Positions 1 to 8,883 of a DNA stretch of 64,000 bases are shown one piece after another. The translations under genes and the position numbers were made by a program. The notes under the pieces were generated by a model. The model worked only from the letters and a program-made list of their open reading frames with translations, ran no database searches and had not been told where the DNA came from. The stretch comes from Gluconacetobacter azotocaptans (lineage in GTDB: Bacteria; Pseudomonadota; Alphaproteobacteria; Acetobacterales; Acetobacteraceae): contig NZ_JABEQF010000013.1 of the NCBI RefSeq assembly GCF_014174355.1, positions 1-64,000 on the forward strand. Reading direction: 5' to 3'. Within the stretch, counting starts at the first letter, position 1. Every line of letters begins with the position of its first letter.

Positions 1-108
1 CTGGCGCTCAAGCTCGCCCCCGATCATCGCCGCCACATCGGGATCGCGCTCGGCAAGCGTCGATCGAAAAAAGGCGTGCAGCCCGCTCTGGCTCATCTGG
101 TCCGGCAT
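1..108 (-). CDS. glyA: Serine hydroxymethyltransferase, N-terminal fragment (runs off the window)
   Basis: Only the first 36 codons are inside the window. The peptide begins MPDQMSQSGLHAFFRSTLAE and continues with R-D-P-D-V and G-G-E-L-E-R-Q. This fits the typical SHMT opening (FF...LAE.DPEI...EL.RQ) that comes just before the conserved IELIASEN motif, which would lie outside. SHMT is the PLP enzyme that converts serine and tetrahydrofolate to glycine and 5,10-methylene-THF in the cytoplasm. A GGAG sits 9 nt upstream of the ATG at 108, which supports this start. It is transcribed away from the permease gene, so 109-286 must hold two divergent promoters. The family call rests on a short peptide. 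Confidence 0.7.
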   Translation of the reverse strand, partial: MPDQMSQSGLHAFFRSTLAERDPDVAAMIGGELERQ

Positions 109-286
109 CGTTATATTCTCCAGTTCGTCCAACGCCGCATCCAGATCACCGGAAGATCTCCAATGGCCCTTGCACATGCGTCATTGTGATTTCGCGCATT
201 CTAGCGTCTCCGGGTCGGCGAGACCACACAGCGATGCCCGGCCCCTCGCCCGGTTCACGGAAATTGCCTTTCAGGAGACGCTATGC

Positions 287-1747
287 ATGGCGCAGCAGCC
301 GATGACCACGCCTAACCCCTCCCTGCTTCGCCGTAAACGAATCGACACCTCTACCGACTCGCACGGGCTGCGGCGCGTCCTCGGCCCAGGCAGCCTCATC
401 GCACTGGGAATCGGCGCCACGATCGGGGCCGGCCTGTTCTCGCTGACCGGCATCGCCGCGTCCGAGAACGCCGGCCCCGCCGTCGTCCTGTCGTATGTCG
501 TGGCGGCCATCGCCTGCGGCTTCGCCGGGCTGTGCTACAGCGAACTGGCCAGCATGATCCCCGTCGCCGGCAGCGCCTATACATACGCCTATATCGCGCT
601 GGGCGAGATAGTGGCCTGGACCATCGGCTGGGACCTGGTCCTGGAATACGCGGTGGGCGCCGCGGCGGTTTCGGTCAGCTGGTCGCGCTACGTTACCTCG
701 CTGCTGGGCGGATGGGGCATTTCCCTGCCCCCCCGGCTTCTCGCCTCGCCGTTCGAGACGGTGGCGCTGCCCGACGGCAGCCACGTCACGGGCATCATGA
801 ACATGCCGGCGGCCTTCATCATCTGCGCGGTGTCGATCCTGCTGATCCGCGGCATCTCGGAATCGGCGAAGGTCAACAGCGTCATCGTCATGGTCAAGCT
901 GGCGATCATCGTCGCCGTGATCGCCTTTGGCATCCCCTATATCAAGACGGCGAACTACGTTCCCTTCATCCCGCCCAATACCGGCGAATTCGGCCATTTC
1001 GGCCTGTCGGGCATCATGCGGGCGGCAGGCACCATCTTCTTCGCCTATGTCGGCTTCGACGCCGTCTCGACCGCGGCGCAGGAAGCGCGCAACCCGTCCC
1101 GCGACATGCCCATCGGCATCCTGGGCAGCCTGCTGATCTGCACGCTGGCCTATGTCTCGTTCTCGTTCGTGCTGACGGGCCTGGTGAACTACAAGGACAT
1201 GCTGGGCGACGCCGCCCCCGTCGCCACCGCCATCGACCAGACCCCGTTCGGCTGGCTGAAGCTGGCGGTGAAGATCGGCATCATCTGCGGCTTCACCTCG
1301 GTCCTGCTGGTGCTGCTGATGGGCCAGAGCCGCGTGTTCTACGCCATGTCGCGCGACGGGCTGCTGCCGCGCATGTTCTCGCAGGTGCACCCGACCTGGC
1401 GGACGCCGTGGTATTCCAACCTTCTGTTCATGGTCGTCACCGGCTCGCTTGCCGCCTTCCTGCCGATCGACCAGCTGGCGCACATGACGTCGATCGGAAC
1501 CCTGCTGGCCTTCGTCATCGTCTGCGCCGGCGTGATGTTCCTGCGCCGCAGCGCCCCGGACGCGGAACGCCGCTTCCGCGTGCCCGGCGGCGCGGTGATC
1601 CCGGTCCTGGGAATCCTGTCCTGCCTGACGGTCATGGGGTCGCTGGACCGGCTGACCTGGGTGCGGCTGGTGGTCTGGCTGGTCGTCGGCATGGCGATCT
1701 ATTTCGGATACAGCAAGCGCAACAGCATCCTGGCCCGGGACGCGTAG
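287..1747 (+). CDS. APC-family amino acid permease (cationic amino acid transporter-like)
   Basis: The 486-residue product is an integral inner-membrane protein of the amino acid-polyamine-organocation superfamily, with about 12 hydrophobic segments. The N-terminal half carries the TM1 signature GIGATIGAGLF, which forms the backbone substrate site in this family, and the following GPAVVLSY and YSELASMIPVAGSAYTY stretches are typical of the YfnA/CAT (APC 2.A.3.3) branch. I chose the ATG at 287 (MAQQPMTT) because AGGAG lies 9 nt upstream at 273-277; an in-frame ATG at 170 has no Shine-Dalgarno and would add 39 residues that do not look like protein. It stands alone between divergent glyA and co-directional hemB (78 bp away). 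The substrate cannot be told from sequence; a proton-coupled amino acid is likely. Confidence 0.9.
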   Translation: MAQQPMTTPNPSLLRRKRIDTSTDSHGLRRVLGPGSLIALGIGATIGAGLFSLTGIAASENAGPAVVLSYVVAAIACGFAGLCYSELASMIPVAGSAYTYAYIALGEIVAWTIGWDLVLEYAVGAAAVSVSWSRYVTSLLGGWGISLPPRLLASPFETVALPDGSHVTGIMNMPAAFIICAVSILLIRGISESAKVNSVIVMVKLAIIVAVIAFGIPYIKTANYVPFIPPNTGEFGHFGLSGIMRAAGTIFFAYVGFDAVSTAAQEARNPSRDMPIGILGSLLICTLAYVSFSFVLTGLVNYKDMLGDAAPVATAIDQTPFGWLKLAVKIGIICGFTSVLLVLLMGQSRVFYAMSRDGLLPRMFSQVHPTWRTPWYSNLLFMVVTGSLAAFLPIDQLAHMTSIGTLLAFVIVCAGVMFLRRSAPDAERRFRVPGGAVIPVLGILSCLTVMGSLDRLTWVRLVVWLVVGMAIYFGYSKRNSILARDA

Positions 1748-2821
<1,074 letters not shown>

Positions 2822-2974
2822 CGGCCTTACGCGGACGTCACAAATCCTCGCCTGGGCGGCGGATTGTAATGCAAACTTTCCGAGGTACCGTTACCATCAA
2901 TGCCGATGGGGCCGGGCGCGACCGGCCCGCATCGCCATCGGCCCCAGGGGCGCTGAATCCCGTCGAGGAGGCGT

Positions 2975-3754
2975 ATGACCTATACATCGCCGCGTCGTCC
3001 GCAGCTTTTCTACACGACCGCCCCGATGCCGTGCCCCTATGTCGCGGGCCGGATGGAGCGCAAGGTGGTCACCGATATCGGCGGTCCGGACGCCGAACGG
3101 CTGCATAACCGCCTGTCGCGGGCAGGTTTTCGCCGCAGCCACACCATTGCCTATGCCCCGGTCTGCCCGTCCTGCAGCGCATGCGTCCCCATCCGCGTGC
3201 CGGTGACGCGCTTCGCGCCCGACCGGACGCAGCGTCGCACCCTGCGCCGCAACATGATGATCGAAGGGTTCGAGGTCCCGGCCCACGCCACGACCGAACA
3301 GTTCACCCTGTTCCAGCGCTACCAGTTCGCCCGCCACGCGGAAGGCGACATGGCGGCGATGAATTTCTACGATTATCGCGCGATGATCGAGGACACGCCC
3401 ATCGACACGCTGATGATCGAGTTCCGCACGCCCGAGGACCAACTGGTCTGCGTCAGCCTGATCGACCGGCTGGATGACGGGCTGTCGGCCGTCTACAGCT
3501 TCTTCGATCCCACCCTCGAGGCCCGCTCGCTGGGGGCCTACGCCATCATGTACCTCATCGACCACACGCGCCGCATGGGGCTGCCGTACCTGTATCTGGG
3601 CTACTGGATCCGCGACAGCGCCAAGATGGCCTACAAGGCGCGGTTCCGCCCGGCCGAAATCCTGTTTCGCGGCGCCTGGGTCCCGCTGGACGGACATGAG
3701 GCGCCGCAGGACGGAAGCGGGATGACCCGCTTTCCGATCTCCTTCCCCGAATGA
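2975..3754 (+). CDS. bpt: Aspartate/glutamate leucyltransferase (N-end rule aminoacyl-tRNA-protein transferase)
   Basis: The 259-residue protein belongs to the Bpt branch of the ATE1 family, which moves Leu from Leu-tRNA to N-terminal Asp or Glu of proteins so that ClpS/ClpAP degrades them. The N-terminal ATE domain shows the Cys-rich stretches PCPYVAGRMERKVVTDI (near residues 18-35) and CPSCSACVPIRVP (near 60-75). The C-terminal GNAT-like domain contains YSFFDP and YLYLGYWIRDSAKMAYK. The ATG at 2975 follows a strong GAGGAGG at a good distance. It converges on parC, with only 22 bp between the two stop codons. The leucyl rather than arginyl specificity is assigned from the bacterial family, not from residues I can test. 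Confidence 0.92.
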   Translation: MTYTSPRRPQLFYTTAPMPCPYVAGRMERKVVTDIGGPDAERLHNRLSRAGFRRSHTIAYAPVCPSCSACVPIRVPVTRFAPDRTQRRTLRRNMMIEGFEVPAHATTEQFTLFQRYQFARHAEGDMAAMNFYDYRAMIEDTPIDTLMIEFRTPEDQLVCVSLIDRLDDGLSAVYSFFDPTLEARSLGAYAIMYLIDHTRRMGLPYLYLGYWIRDSAKMAYKARFRPAEILFRGAWVPLDGHEAPQDGSGMTRFPISFPE

Positions 3755-3776
3755 CGGCCCCGAATACCGGTTCGGC

Positions 3777-5996
3777 CTAGCCTTTCGGCCGCGGCTTCCG
3801 GGTCGCCCAGGCGGGCGCGGTCCGGCCGGCGTCCGCGCGCTTGCCCAGATAATCCCGGAAATCGGCAAACGGCCGCACCCGCGCCGGATCGGGCCAGGCG
3901 ACGCCGCCTTCCGACGACAGGACGCAGGCGTCCTGCAGGCTGCCTTCCTTGTATTTCTGCAGGGCCACACCCAGGCCGCGCGTCATTTCCGGCAACTGGT
4001 CGATCGGGAAAACCAGCATCCGCCGGTTCTGCCCGATGACCAGGACATGGTCCCCGTCGGCCGGCAGGCACAGCCGTGCGCTCTCGGCGTCCTTGAGGTT
4101 GAGGACCTGCTTGCCCGTCCGCTTTTCGGCCACCATGTCCTCGTCCCGGACCAGCAGGCCGCGTCCGGCGCTGGACACCAGCAGGTGGCGCGCGCCCTCC
4201 TGCACCGGGAAGACCGCCACGATATCCTCGTCGTTCGACAATTCGACCAGCAGACGGATCGGCTGCCCATCGCCGCGCCCGCGCGGCAGGTCGGCGGCGC
4301 GCAAGGTGAATGCCCGCCCGTCGGTCGCGAAGAAGCACAGCCTGTCGGTGGACTGGCATTCCACCGACAGGCGGAACCCGTCGCCTTCCTTGAATTTCTG
4401 CGCCGCCGGGTCGATGCCATGCCCACGCACGGTCTTCACCCAGCCCCGCGCCGACAGGATCAGGGTCAGGGGCTCGCGATCCACGGCCTCGACGACCGAC
4501 ACGTCAACCGCACGCGGGGGTTCGGCCAGTTCGCTGCGCCGCTTGCCCAGCGGGCCGGTGCCGAACGCCTTGCGGATCGCCTTGATTTCATCAGCAATCC
4601 GGCTCCAGCGCAGCGCGTCGCTGTCCAGCAATGCCGTCAGATCCGCGCGTTCGGCCGCGAGCGCGGCGTGCTCCTTGCGGATTTCCAACTCCTCCAGCCG
4701 GCGGAGGCTGCGCAGGCGCATATTCAGGATCGAATCGGCCTGCAATTCGGTCAGGGAAAACGCGGCCATCAGGCTGGCCTTCGCATCGTCCTCCTCGCGG
4801 ACGATGCGGATGACCTCGTCCAGATTCAGATAGACCGCCAGAAACCCGTCCAAAATCTCCAGCCGGCGATCGACCGATTGCAGGCGATGGCGGCTGCGCC
4901 GTTGCAGTACCTCGTGCCGGTGATCCAGCCACGCCTGCAGCACCTCGCGCAGGCTGCGCACGCCGGGCACCCGGTCCGCGCCCAGCACGTTCATGTTCAG
5001 GCCGAACCGGCTTTCCAGCGGGGTGGCGCGGAACAGCGTCTCCATCAGCACTTCGGGTTCCACCCCGCGCGATTTCGGTTCCAGCACCAGGCGGATATCG
5101 GTGGTGCTCTCGTCGCGGATGTCGCCCAGAAGCGGCAGCTTCTTCTGTTCCATCAGGTCCGCGATCTGTTCGATCAGGCGCGATTTCTGGACCTGGTAGG
5201 GAATTTCCGTGATCACGATCTGCCAGGTGCCGAAACGGCCCTGCTCGACCGCCCAGCGGGCCCGGATGCGCAGGCTGCCGCGCCCGGTCTCATACGCCTG
5301 CAACAGGGTCGCACGGTCCTCGACGATCAGCCCGCCCGTCGGAAAATCCGGGCCGGGCATCAGGTCCATCAGTTCCGCGACCGACGCCTGCGGCTTGCGG
5401 ATCAGCAGCATCGCCGCAGCACAGATCTCGCCGACATTGTGGGGCGGAATGCTGGTGGCCATGCCGACGGCAATCCCCGCCGCCCCGTTCGCCAGCAGGT
5501 TCGGGAAGGCCGACGGCAGGACGACCGGCTCCTGCTCCTCGCCATCGTAGGTGGGACGGAAATCGACCGAATCGTCGTCGATTCCCTCCAGCAGGGCTTG
5601 GGCGACCGCGGTCATCCGGGCTTCGGTATAGCGCATCGCCGCCGCGTTATCGCCGTCAATCGACCCGAAATTGCCCTGGCCCTCGACCAGCGGATAGCGG
5701 ACGGCGAAATCCTGCGCCAGGCGCACCAGCGCCTCGTAGACCGAGGCATCGCCATGCGGATGGTACTTACCGATGACGTCGCCGACCACGCGGGCGCATT
5801 TCTTGAACCCCGACGACGGGTCCAGCCGCAACTGCCGCATGGCGTAGATCATCCGCCGGTGCACGGGCTTCAGCCCGTCGCGCACATCCGGCAGCGACCG
5901 CGACATGATGGTGGACATCGCATAGGCCAGATACCGCTCGCTCAAGGCGTCGGCGAGCCTGGTTTCCTCGATATGACCGCTGGTATCCACTGACAT
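3777..5996 (-). CDS. parC: DNA topoisomerase IV subunit A
   Basis: The 739-residue product is the DNA-cleaving subunit of topoisomerase IV, which unlinks daughter chromosomes together with ParE. The breakage-reunion domain shows DGLKPVHRRMIYAM, KYHPHGDASVYEALVR and the catalytic tyrosine Y123 in AAMRYTEARMT. The C-terminal third has the repeated beta-pinwheel blades. The length and the lack of the acidic GyrA tail favour ParC over GyrA. I place the start at the ATG at 5996 (MSVDTSGHIEE) because GGGAGG lies about 7 nt upstream; an in-frame upstream ATG would add 17 weak residues. The residue equivalent to E. coli ParC Ser80 is Ala (A84). The gene is the last of the minus-strand run dnaE-rpsB-tsf-recO-parC. 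Confidence 0.95.
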   Translation of the reverse strand: MSVDTSGHIEETRLADALSERYLAYAMSTIMSRSLPDVRDGLKPVHRRMIYAMRQLRLDPSSGFKKCARVVGDVIGKYHPHGDASVYEALVRLAQDFAVRYPLVEGQGNFGSIDGDNAAAMRYTEARMTAVAQALLEGIDDDSVDFRPTYDGEEQEPVVLPSAFPNLLANGAAGIAVGMATSIPPHNVGEICAAAMLLIRKPQASVAELMDLMPGPDFPTGGLIVEDRATLLQAYETGRGSLRIRARWAVEQGRFGTWQIVITEIPYQVQKSRLIEQIADLMEQKKLPLLGDIRDESTTDIRLVLEPKSRGVEPEVLMETLFRATPLESRFGLNMNVLGADRVPGVRSLREVLQAWLDHRHEVLQRRSRHRLQSVDRRLEILDGFLAVYLNLDEVIRIVREEDDAKASLMAAFSLTELQADSILNMRLRSLRRLEELEIRKEHAALAAERADLTALLDSDALRWSRIADEIKAIRKAFGTGPLGKRRSELAEPPRAVDVSVVEAVDREPLTLILSARGWVKTVRGHGIDPAAQKFKEGDGFRLSVECQSTDRLCFFATDGRAFTLRAADLPRGRGDGQPIRLLVELSNDEDIVAVFPVQEGARHLLVSSAGRGLLVRDEDMVAEKRTGKQVLNLKDAESARLCLPADGDHVLVIGQNRRMLVFPIDQLPEMTRGLGVALQKYKEGSLQDACVLSSEGGVAWPDPARVRPFADFRDYLGKRADAGRTAPAWATRKPRPKG

Positions 5997-6087
5997 GCAT
6001 GTCCTCCCGTCAGGGGAACAGATAGAGAAAAGACCGGATTTGTCCATCGCTCGGACACGGAAAGAACGCCGTTGTCCAACCGGGGGC

Positions 6088-6852
6088 TCAGCCGCCGCCG
6101 GCGGTATCCTTATCCGGCAGGGCGTCCACCAGGTCGACCAGCCGCAGCCGTGCCGGCGGCAGGCCGCGATGATGCTGGCCGAAGGCGTCGCGCGCCAGAA
6201 AATGCCCGGTCAGGCGCAGGCCGTCCCGCCAGTCGCGCACCGTGCCGGGGTCCGATGGGTCGAGAAACAGCGGCGGCAGACGCAGAAGCCGTGCTTTCCA
6301 CGCCCCGGCCCCGGAGTCGCAGACCGCCCGGCCGGTGCGTGGCGATACCCAGGCCAGCCCGTCCGCCTGCCCGGTGACCGCGCAGGCCGACAAATCCATG
6401 CCATACCCCAGGTCGGTCAGCAGGCTGGCCTCCCAGCGCAGCAACGCCGCCATGCCGCCCCACGACGCCAGTTCGGGGTCCAGGCTGATCAGGCTGAGGA
6501 ATTGGGTCAGCAGATGAAAGATCCGGGGACAGGGCTCGCGTTCCGGCAGGCTGCCGTCGGCCACCGCGCAGGCCGAGGCCAGCATGGCCAGCGCCAGCGG
6601 CGCGGACAGCAGCCGCGCCGCTGATCCATGCACCAGTTCCGCCGACAGCGCGCCCAGCTGGTCCGCCAGGCGTCCCCGCCAGACGGCCGAGACCAGGTTT
6701 CCCGGCTGCCACAGCGCCCGGTTCGCCCGGGCCGTGCCACCGCGTGCCAGCCCGTGGAACACCCCGTGTTCCTCGGTCAGCAGGTGAATGATCGCACTGC
6801 TTTCGCCGTACGGGGCGGCAGAAAGCACAAGGGCGGGCGCTTCCCATTCCAT
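6088..6852 (-). CDS. recO: DNA repair protein RecO
   Basis: The 254-residue protein helps RecR and RecA load on SSB-coated single-stranded DNA in RecFOR recombinational repair. The N-terminal OB-fold is evident in the opening MEWEAPALVLSAAPYGESSA, followed by a helical domain with LLRWEASLLTDLGYGMDL, a hallmark of RecO. The C-terminal part keeps the alphaproteobacterial C.VTG...WVSPRTGRAV pattern. Length is normal. It lies 37 bp downstream of tsf and 91 bp upstream of parC on the same strand, so it may be read through from rpsB-tsf. Confidence 0.93.
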   Translation of the reverse strand: MEWEAPALVLSAAPYGESSAIIHLLTEEHGVFHGLARGGTARANRALWQPGNLVSAVWRGRLADQLGALSAELVHGSAARLLSAPLALAMLASACAVADGSLPEREPCPRIFHLLTQFLSLISLDPELASWGGMAALLRWEASLLTDLGYGMDLSACAVTGQADGLAWVSPRTGRAVCDSGAGAWKARLLRLPPLFLDPSDPGTVRDWRDGLRLTGHFLARDAFGQHHRGLPPARLRLVDLVDALPDKDTAGGG

Positions 6853-6889
6853 CAGGAAAGCCCCGCCCCGTTCAGACTGGCGCTAGCGA

Positions 6890-7795
6890 TCAGACGCCGG
6901 CAGCCTTGGCGACCTCGGCCGCGAAGTCGTTTTCTTCCTTCTCGATGCCTTCGCCGAGCTGGAAGCGGTCGAACGCCGCCAGCTTGGCGCCGGCCTTCTC
7001 GACGACCTTGCGGACGCGGCTCTCGCCGTCATGCACCCAGACCTGTTCCAGAAGGACGACTTCCTCGTAGAACTTGCGGACACGGCCTTCGACCATCTTC
7101 TCGATGATCGCCTCGGGCTTGCCCGAGGCGCGGGCCTGCTCGATCAAGACGGCACGCTCGCGCTCCAGCAATGCGGGGTCGACGCTGTCGACGTCCAGCG
7201 CGGCGGGACGGGTCGCGGCGACATGCATGCCGACCTGACGGCCCAGCGTCAGCAGCGCCTCGTCCTCGGTCGGGGCCTCGATGGCGGCCAGGACGCCGAT
7301 CTTGCCCAGGCCCGGACGAACCGCCGAATGGATGTAGCTGGCGACGACGCCCGAGGGCACACGCAGCACGCGGGCGCGGCGGATCGACATGTTCTCGCCG
7401 ATCGTGGCGATCAGGTGCGTGATCTCGTCGGCGACCGTGCGGCCGCTGTCCAGCACCACGGCCTTGATCTGCTCGATGTCCTCGCCGGCCACCAGGGCAG
7501 CCTTGGCCACGGCTTCGACGAAATTCTGGAAGCTTTCGTTACGGGCGACGAAATCGGTCTCGGCGTTCACCTCGACCATGGCCGCGGCCTGCGGGCCGGA
7601 GGCCACGCCGATCAGGCCCTCGGCCGTCACGCGGCCGGACTTCTTCGCCGCGGCGGCCAGGCCCTTCGTGCGCAGCCAGTCGATCGCGCCTTCGATTTCG
7701 CCGGCGGCCTCGTTCAGGGCCTTCTTGCAATCCATCATGCCGGCGCCGGTCTTCTCGCGAAGTTCCTTCACCAGGGCTGCGGTAATCTCCGCCAT
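6890..7795 (-). CDS. tsf: Translation elongation factor Ts
   Basis: EF-Ts (301 residues) is the nucleotide exchange factor that recycles EF-Tu-GDP. The N-terminal UBA-like module [20 protein letters not shown] followed by MDCKKAL is diagnostic, and the core motif [14 protein letters not shown] matches the EF-Tu contact region. I start at the ATG at 7795 because AGGAG lies 8 nt upstream; the in-frame GTG three codons earlier would overlap that ribosome-binding site. It follows rpsB, the usual partner, after 123 bp that contain two strong hairpins (listed separately), which suggests attenuation or differential expression of the two genes. Confidence 0.97.
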   Translation of the reverse strand: MAEITAALVKELREKTGAGMMDCKKALNEAAGEIEGAIDWLRTKGLAAAAKKSGRVTAEGLIGVASGPQAAAMVEVNAETDFVARNESFQNFVEAVAKAALVAGEDIEQIKAVVLDSGRTVADEITHLIATIGENMSIRRARVLRVPSGVVASYIHSAVRPGLGKIGVLAAIEAPTEDEALLTLGRQVGMHVAATRPAALDVDSVDPALLERERAVLIEQARASGKPEAIIEKMVEGRVRKFYEEVVLLEQVWVHDGESRVRKVVEKAGAKLAAFDRFQLGEGIEKEENDFAAEVAKAAGV

Positions 7796-7818
7796 ATCAG
7801 TCACTCCTCAAGGCAGGC

Positions 7819-7847
7819 ACGCGCCCTGCCATGCCGGCAGGGCGCGT
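7819..7847 (-). promoter_or_regulatory. Perfect 12-bp hairpin in the rpsB-tsf intercistronic region
   Basis: Positions 7819-7830 (ACGCGCCCTGCC) pair perfectly with 7836-7847 (GGCAGGGCGCGT) around a 5-nt loop. The hairpin ends 23 nt before the tsf start codon on the minus-strand transcript. No U tract follows, so a classical terminator is unlikely. A second short perfect stem, CCCGGAC/GTCCGGG, lies at 7882-7897 just after the rpsB stop. The likely role is partial attenuation, RNA processing or 3'-end protection of rpsB mRNA; this is inference. Confidence 0.6.
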
Positions 7848-7918
7848 CCTTGCATCTGTCACCGTCGGCCCCCACACGCCACCCGGACAGGTCCGGGACG
7901 GCCAGGGGGCCTTTATCC

Positions 7919-8701
7919 TCAGGCCGCGGGGGCGGGCTCGGCCGCGGCGGCCTCGGCCACCGTGTCGATCGGCAGTTCCTCGGCGCCGCCGAAATCCTGG
8001 CCCGACGCGCCCAGCTCGGCCGAAATGCCGTCCAGCACCGCACCCGACACCAGTTCGCAATACAGGGCGATGGCGCGGATCGCGTCGTCATTGCCCGGGA
8101 TCGGGAAGGTCACGCCGCGCGGGTCGGAGTTGCTGTCCAGGACCGCCACGACCGGAATGCCCAGCTTGTTGGCTTCCTCGACCGCCAGCTTCTCCTTGTT
8201 CGTGTCGATCACGAACAGGATGTCCGGCAGGCCGCCCATCTCCTTGATGCCGCCCAGCGAACGCTCCAGCTTCTCGCGGTTGCGGGTGATGTCCAGGACT
8301 TCCTTCTTGGTCAGCCCGTGGGTGTCACCGCCCAGCATGTCGTCGATCTGGCGCAGGCGCTTGATCGAGCCCGTGATGGTCTTCCAGTTGGTCAGCATGC
8401 CGCCCAGCCAGCGGTGGTTGACGTAATACTGGCCCGACCGCTTCGCCGCCTCGGCGATCTGGTCGGCGGCGGCGCGCTTGGTGCCGACGAACAGCACGCG
8501 CCCGCCACCGGCGACGGTGTCGCGGATCGCCTTCAGCGCGCGGTCCAGCATCGGCACCGTCTGCTGCAGGTCGATGATGTGAACCTGGTTGCGGACCCCG
8601 AACAGGAACGGCGCCATGCGCGGGTTCCAGCGGCGGGTGTGGTGTCCGAAATGAACGCCGGCCTCGAGCAGCTGGCGCATCGTGAAATCGGGCATAGCCA
8701 T
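7919..8701 (-). CDS. rpsB: 30S ribosomal protein S2
   Basis: The 260-residue protein is ribosomal protein S2, assembled late on the 30S subunit near bS1. It opens with [20 protein letters not shown] and carries [32 protein letters not shown] and [17 protein letters not shown], all strong S2 signatures. The C-terminus ends with an Ala/Glu-rich tail of about 20 residues, as in many alphaproteobacteria. The start ATG at 8701 is preceded by AAGGA at a slightly long distance (about 12 nt). It is the first gene of the rpsB-tsf pair, behind a structured 182-bp leader and promoter region downstream of dnaE. Confidence 0.97.
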   Translation of the reverse strand: MAMPDFTMRQLLEAGVHFGHHTRRWNPRMAPFLFGVRNQVHIIDLQQTVPMLDRALKAIRDTVAGGGRVLFVGTKRAAADQIAEAAKRSGQYYVNHRWLGGMLTNWKTITGSIKRLRQIDDMLGGDTHGLTKKEVLDITRNREKLERSLGGIKEMGGLPDILFVIDTNKEKLAVEEANKLGIPVVAVLDSNSDPRGVTFPIPGNDDAIRAIALYCELVSGAVLDGISAELGASGQDFGGAEELPIDTVAEAAAAEPAPAA

Positions 8702-8736
8702 GATCGGCCAAATCCTTGTCTTCTGGTTGGTCCTCC

Positions 8737-8780
8737 GTGAAGCGCCGGTCCCGTACGGGACACCAGAGGCACTGCTTCAC
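8737..8780 (-). promoter_or_regulatory. Structured rpsB leader, candidate S2 autoregulatory element
   Basis: In the untranslated leader of rpsB a long stem can form between GTGAAGC (8737-8743) and GCTTCAC (8774-8780). It encloses the perfect palindrome GTCCCGTACGGGAC (8748-8761). Its 3' edge is followed by GGAGGA and then the rpsB start about 35 nt on. Ribosomal protein S2 is known to repress rpsB translation in gammaproteobacteria through its leader. Whether this hairpin serves the same role is inference. Confidence 0.4.
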
Positions 8781-8814
8781 GTGCGAATTGCCGGCCCTGC
8801 GACCGACGGGCGTG

Positions 8815-8843
8815 GATATGACGATTTTTCCCGCGCAATGCAA
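8815..8843 (-). promoter_or_regulatory. Possible rpsB-tsf promoter
   Basis: On the minus strand TTGCAT (8843-8838) and CATATC (8820-8815) are separated by 17 nt, an acceptable but weak sigma-70 pair. It lies about 115 nt upstream of the rpsB start, between the dnaE stop and the leader hairpin. Only three of six -10 positions match consensus, so this is tentative. Confidence 0.3.
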
Positions 8844-8883
8844 GCGCCGAGGGCCGAAAACCGCCCCGTGCGGGCGGCGGGCG

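Noticed and set aside
2905-2935. Imperfect GC-rich inverted repeat after hemB (GATGG...CCGCATC)
   Set aside because: The stem has a bulge and no U tract; in DNA this GC-rich such matches are expected by chance. It could be a weak hemB terminator, but I would not annotate it.
4047-5993. 648-codon open frame on the plus strand opposite parC
   Set aside because: Antisense shadow with the same biased composition and no family signature.
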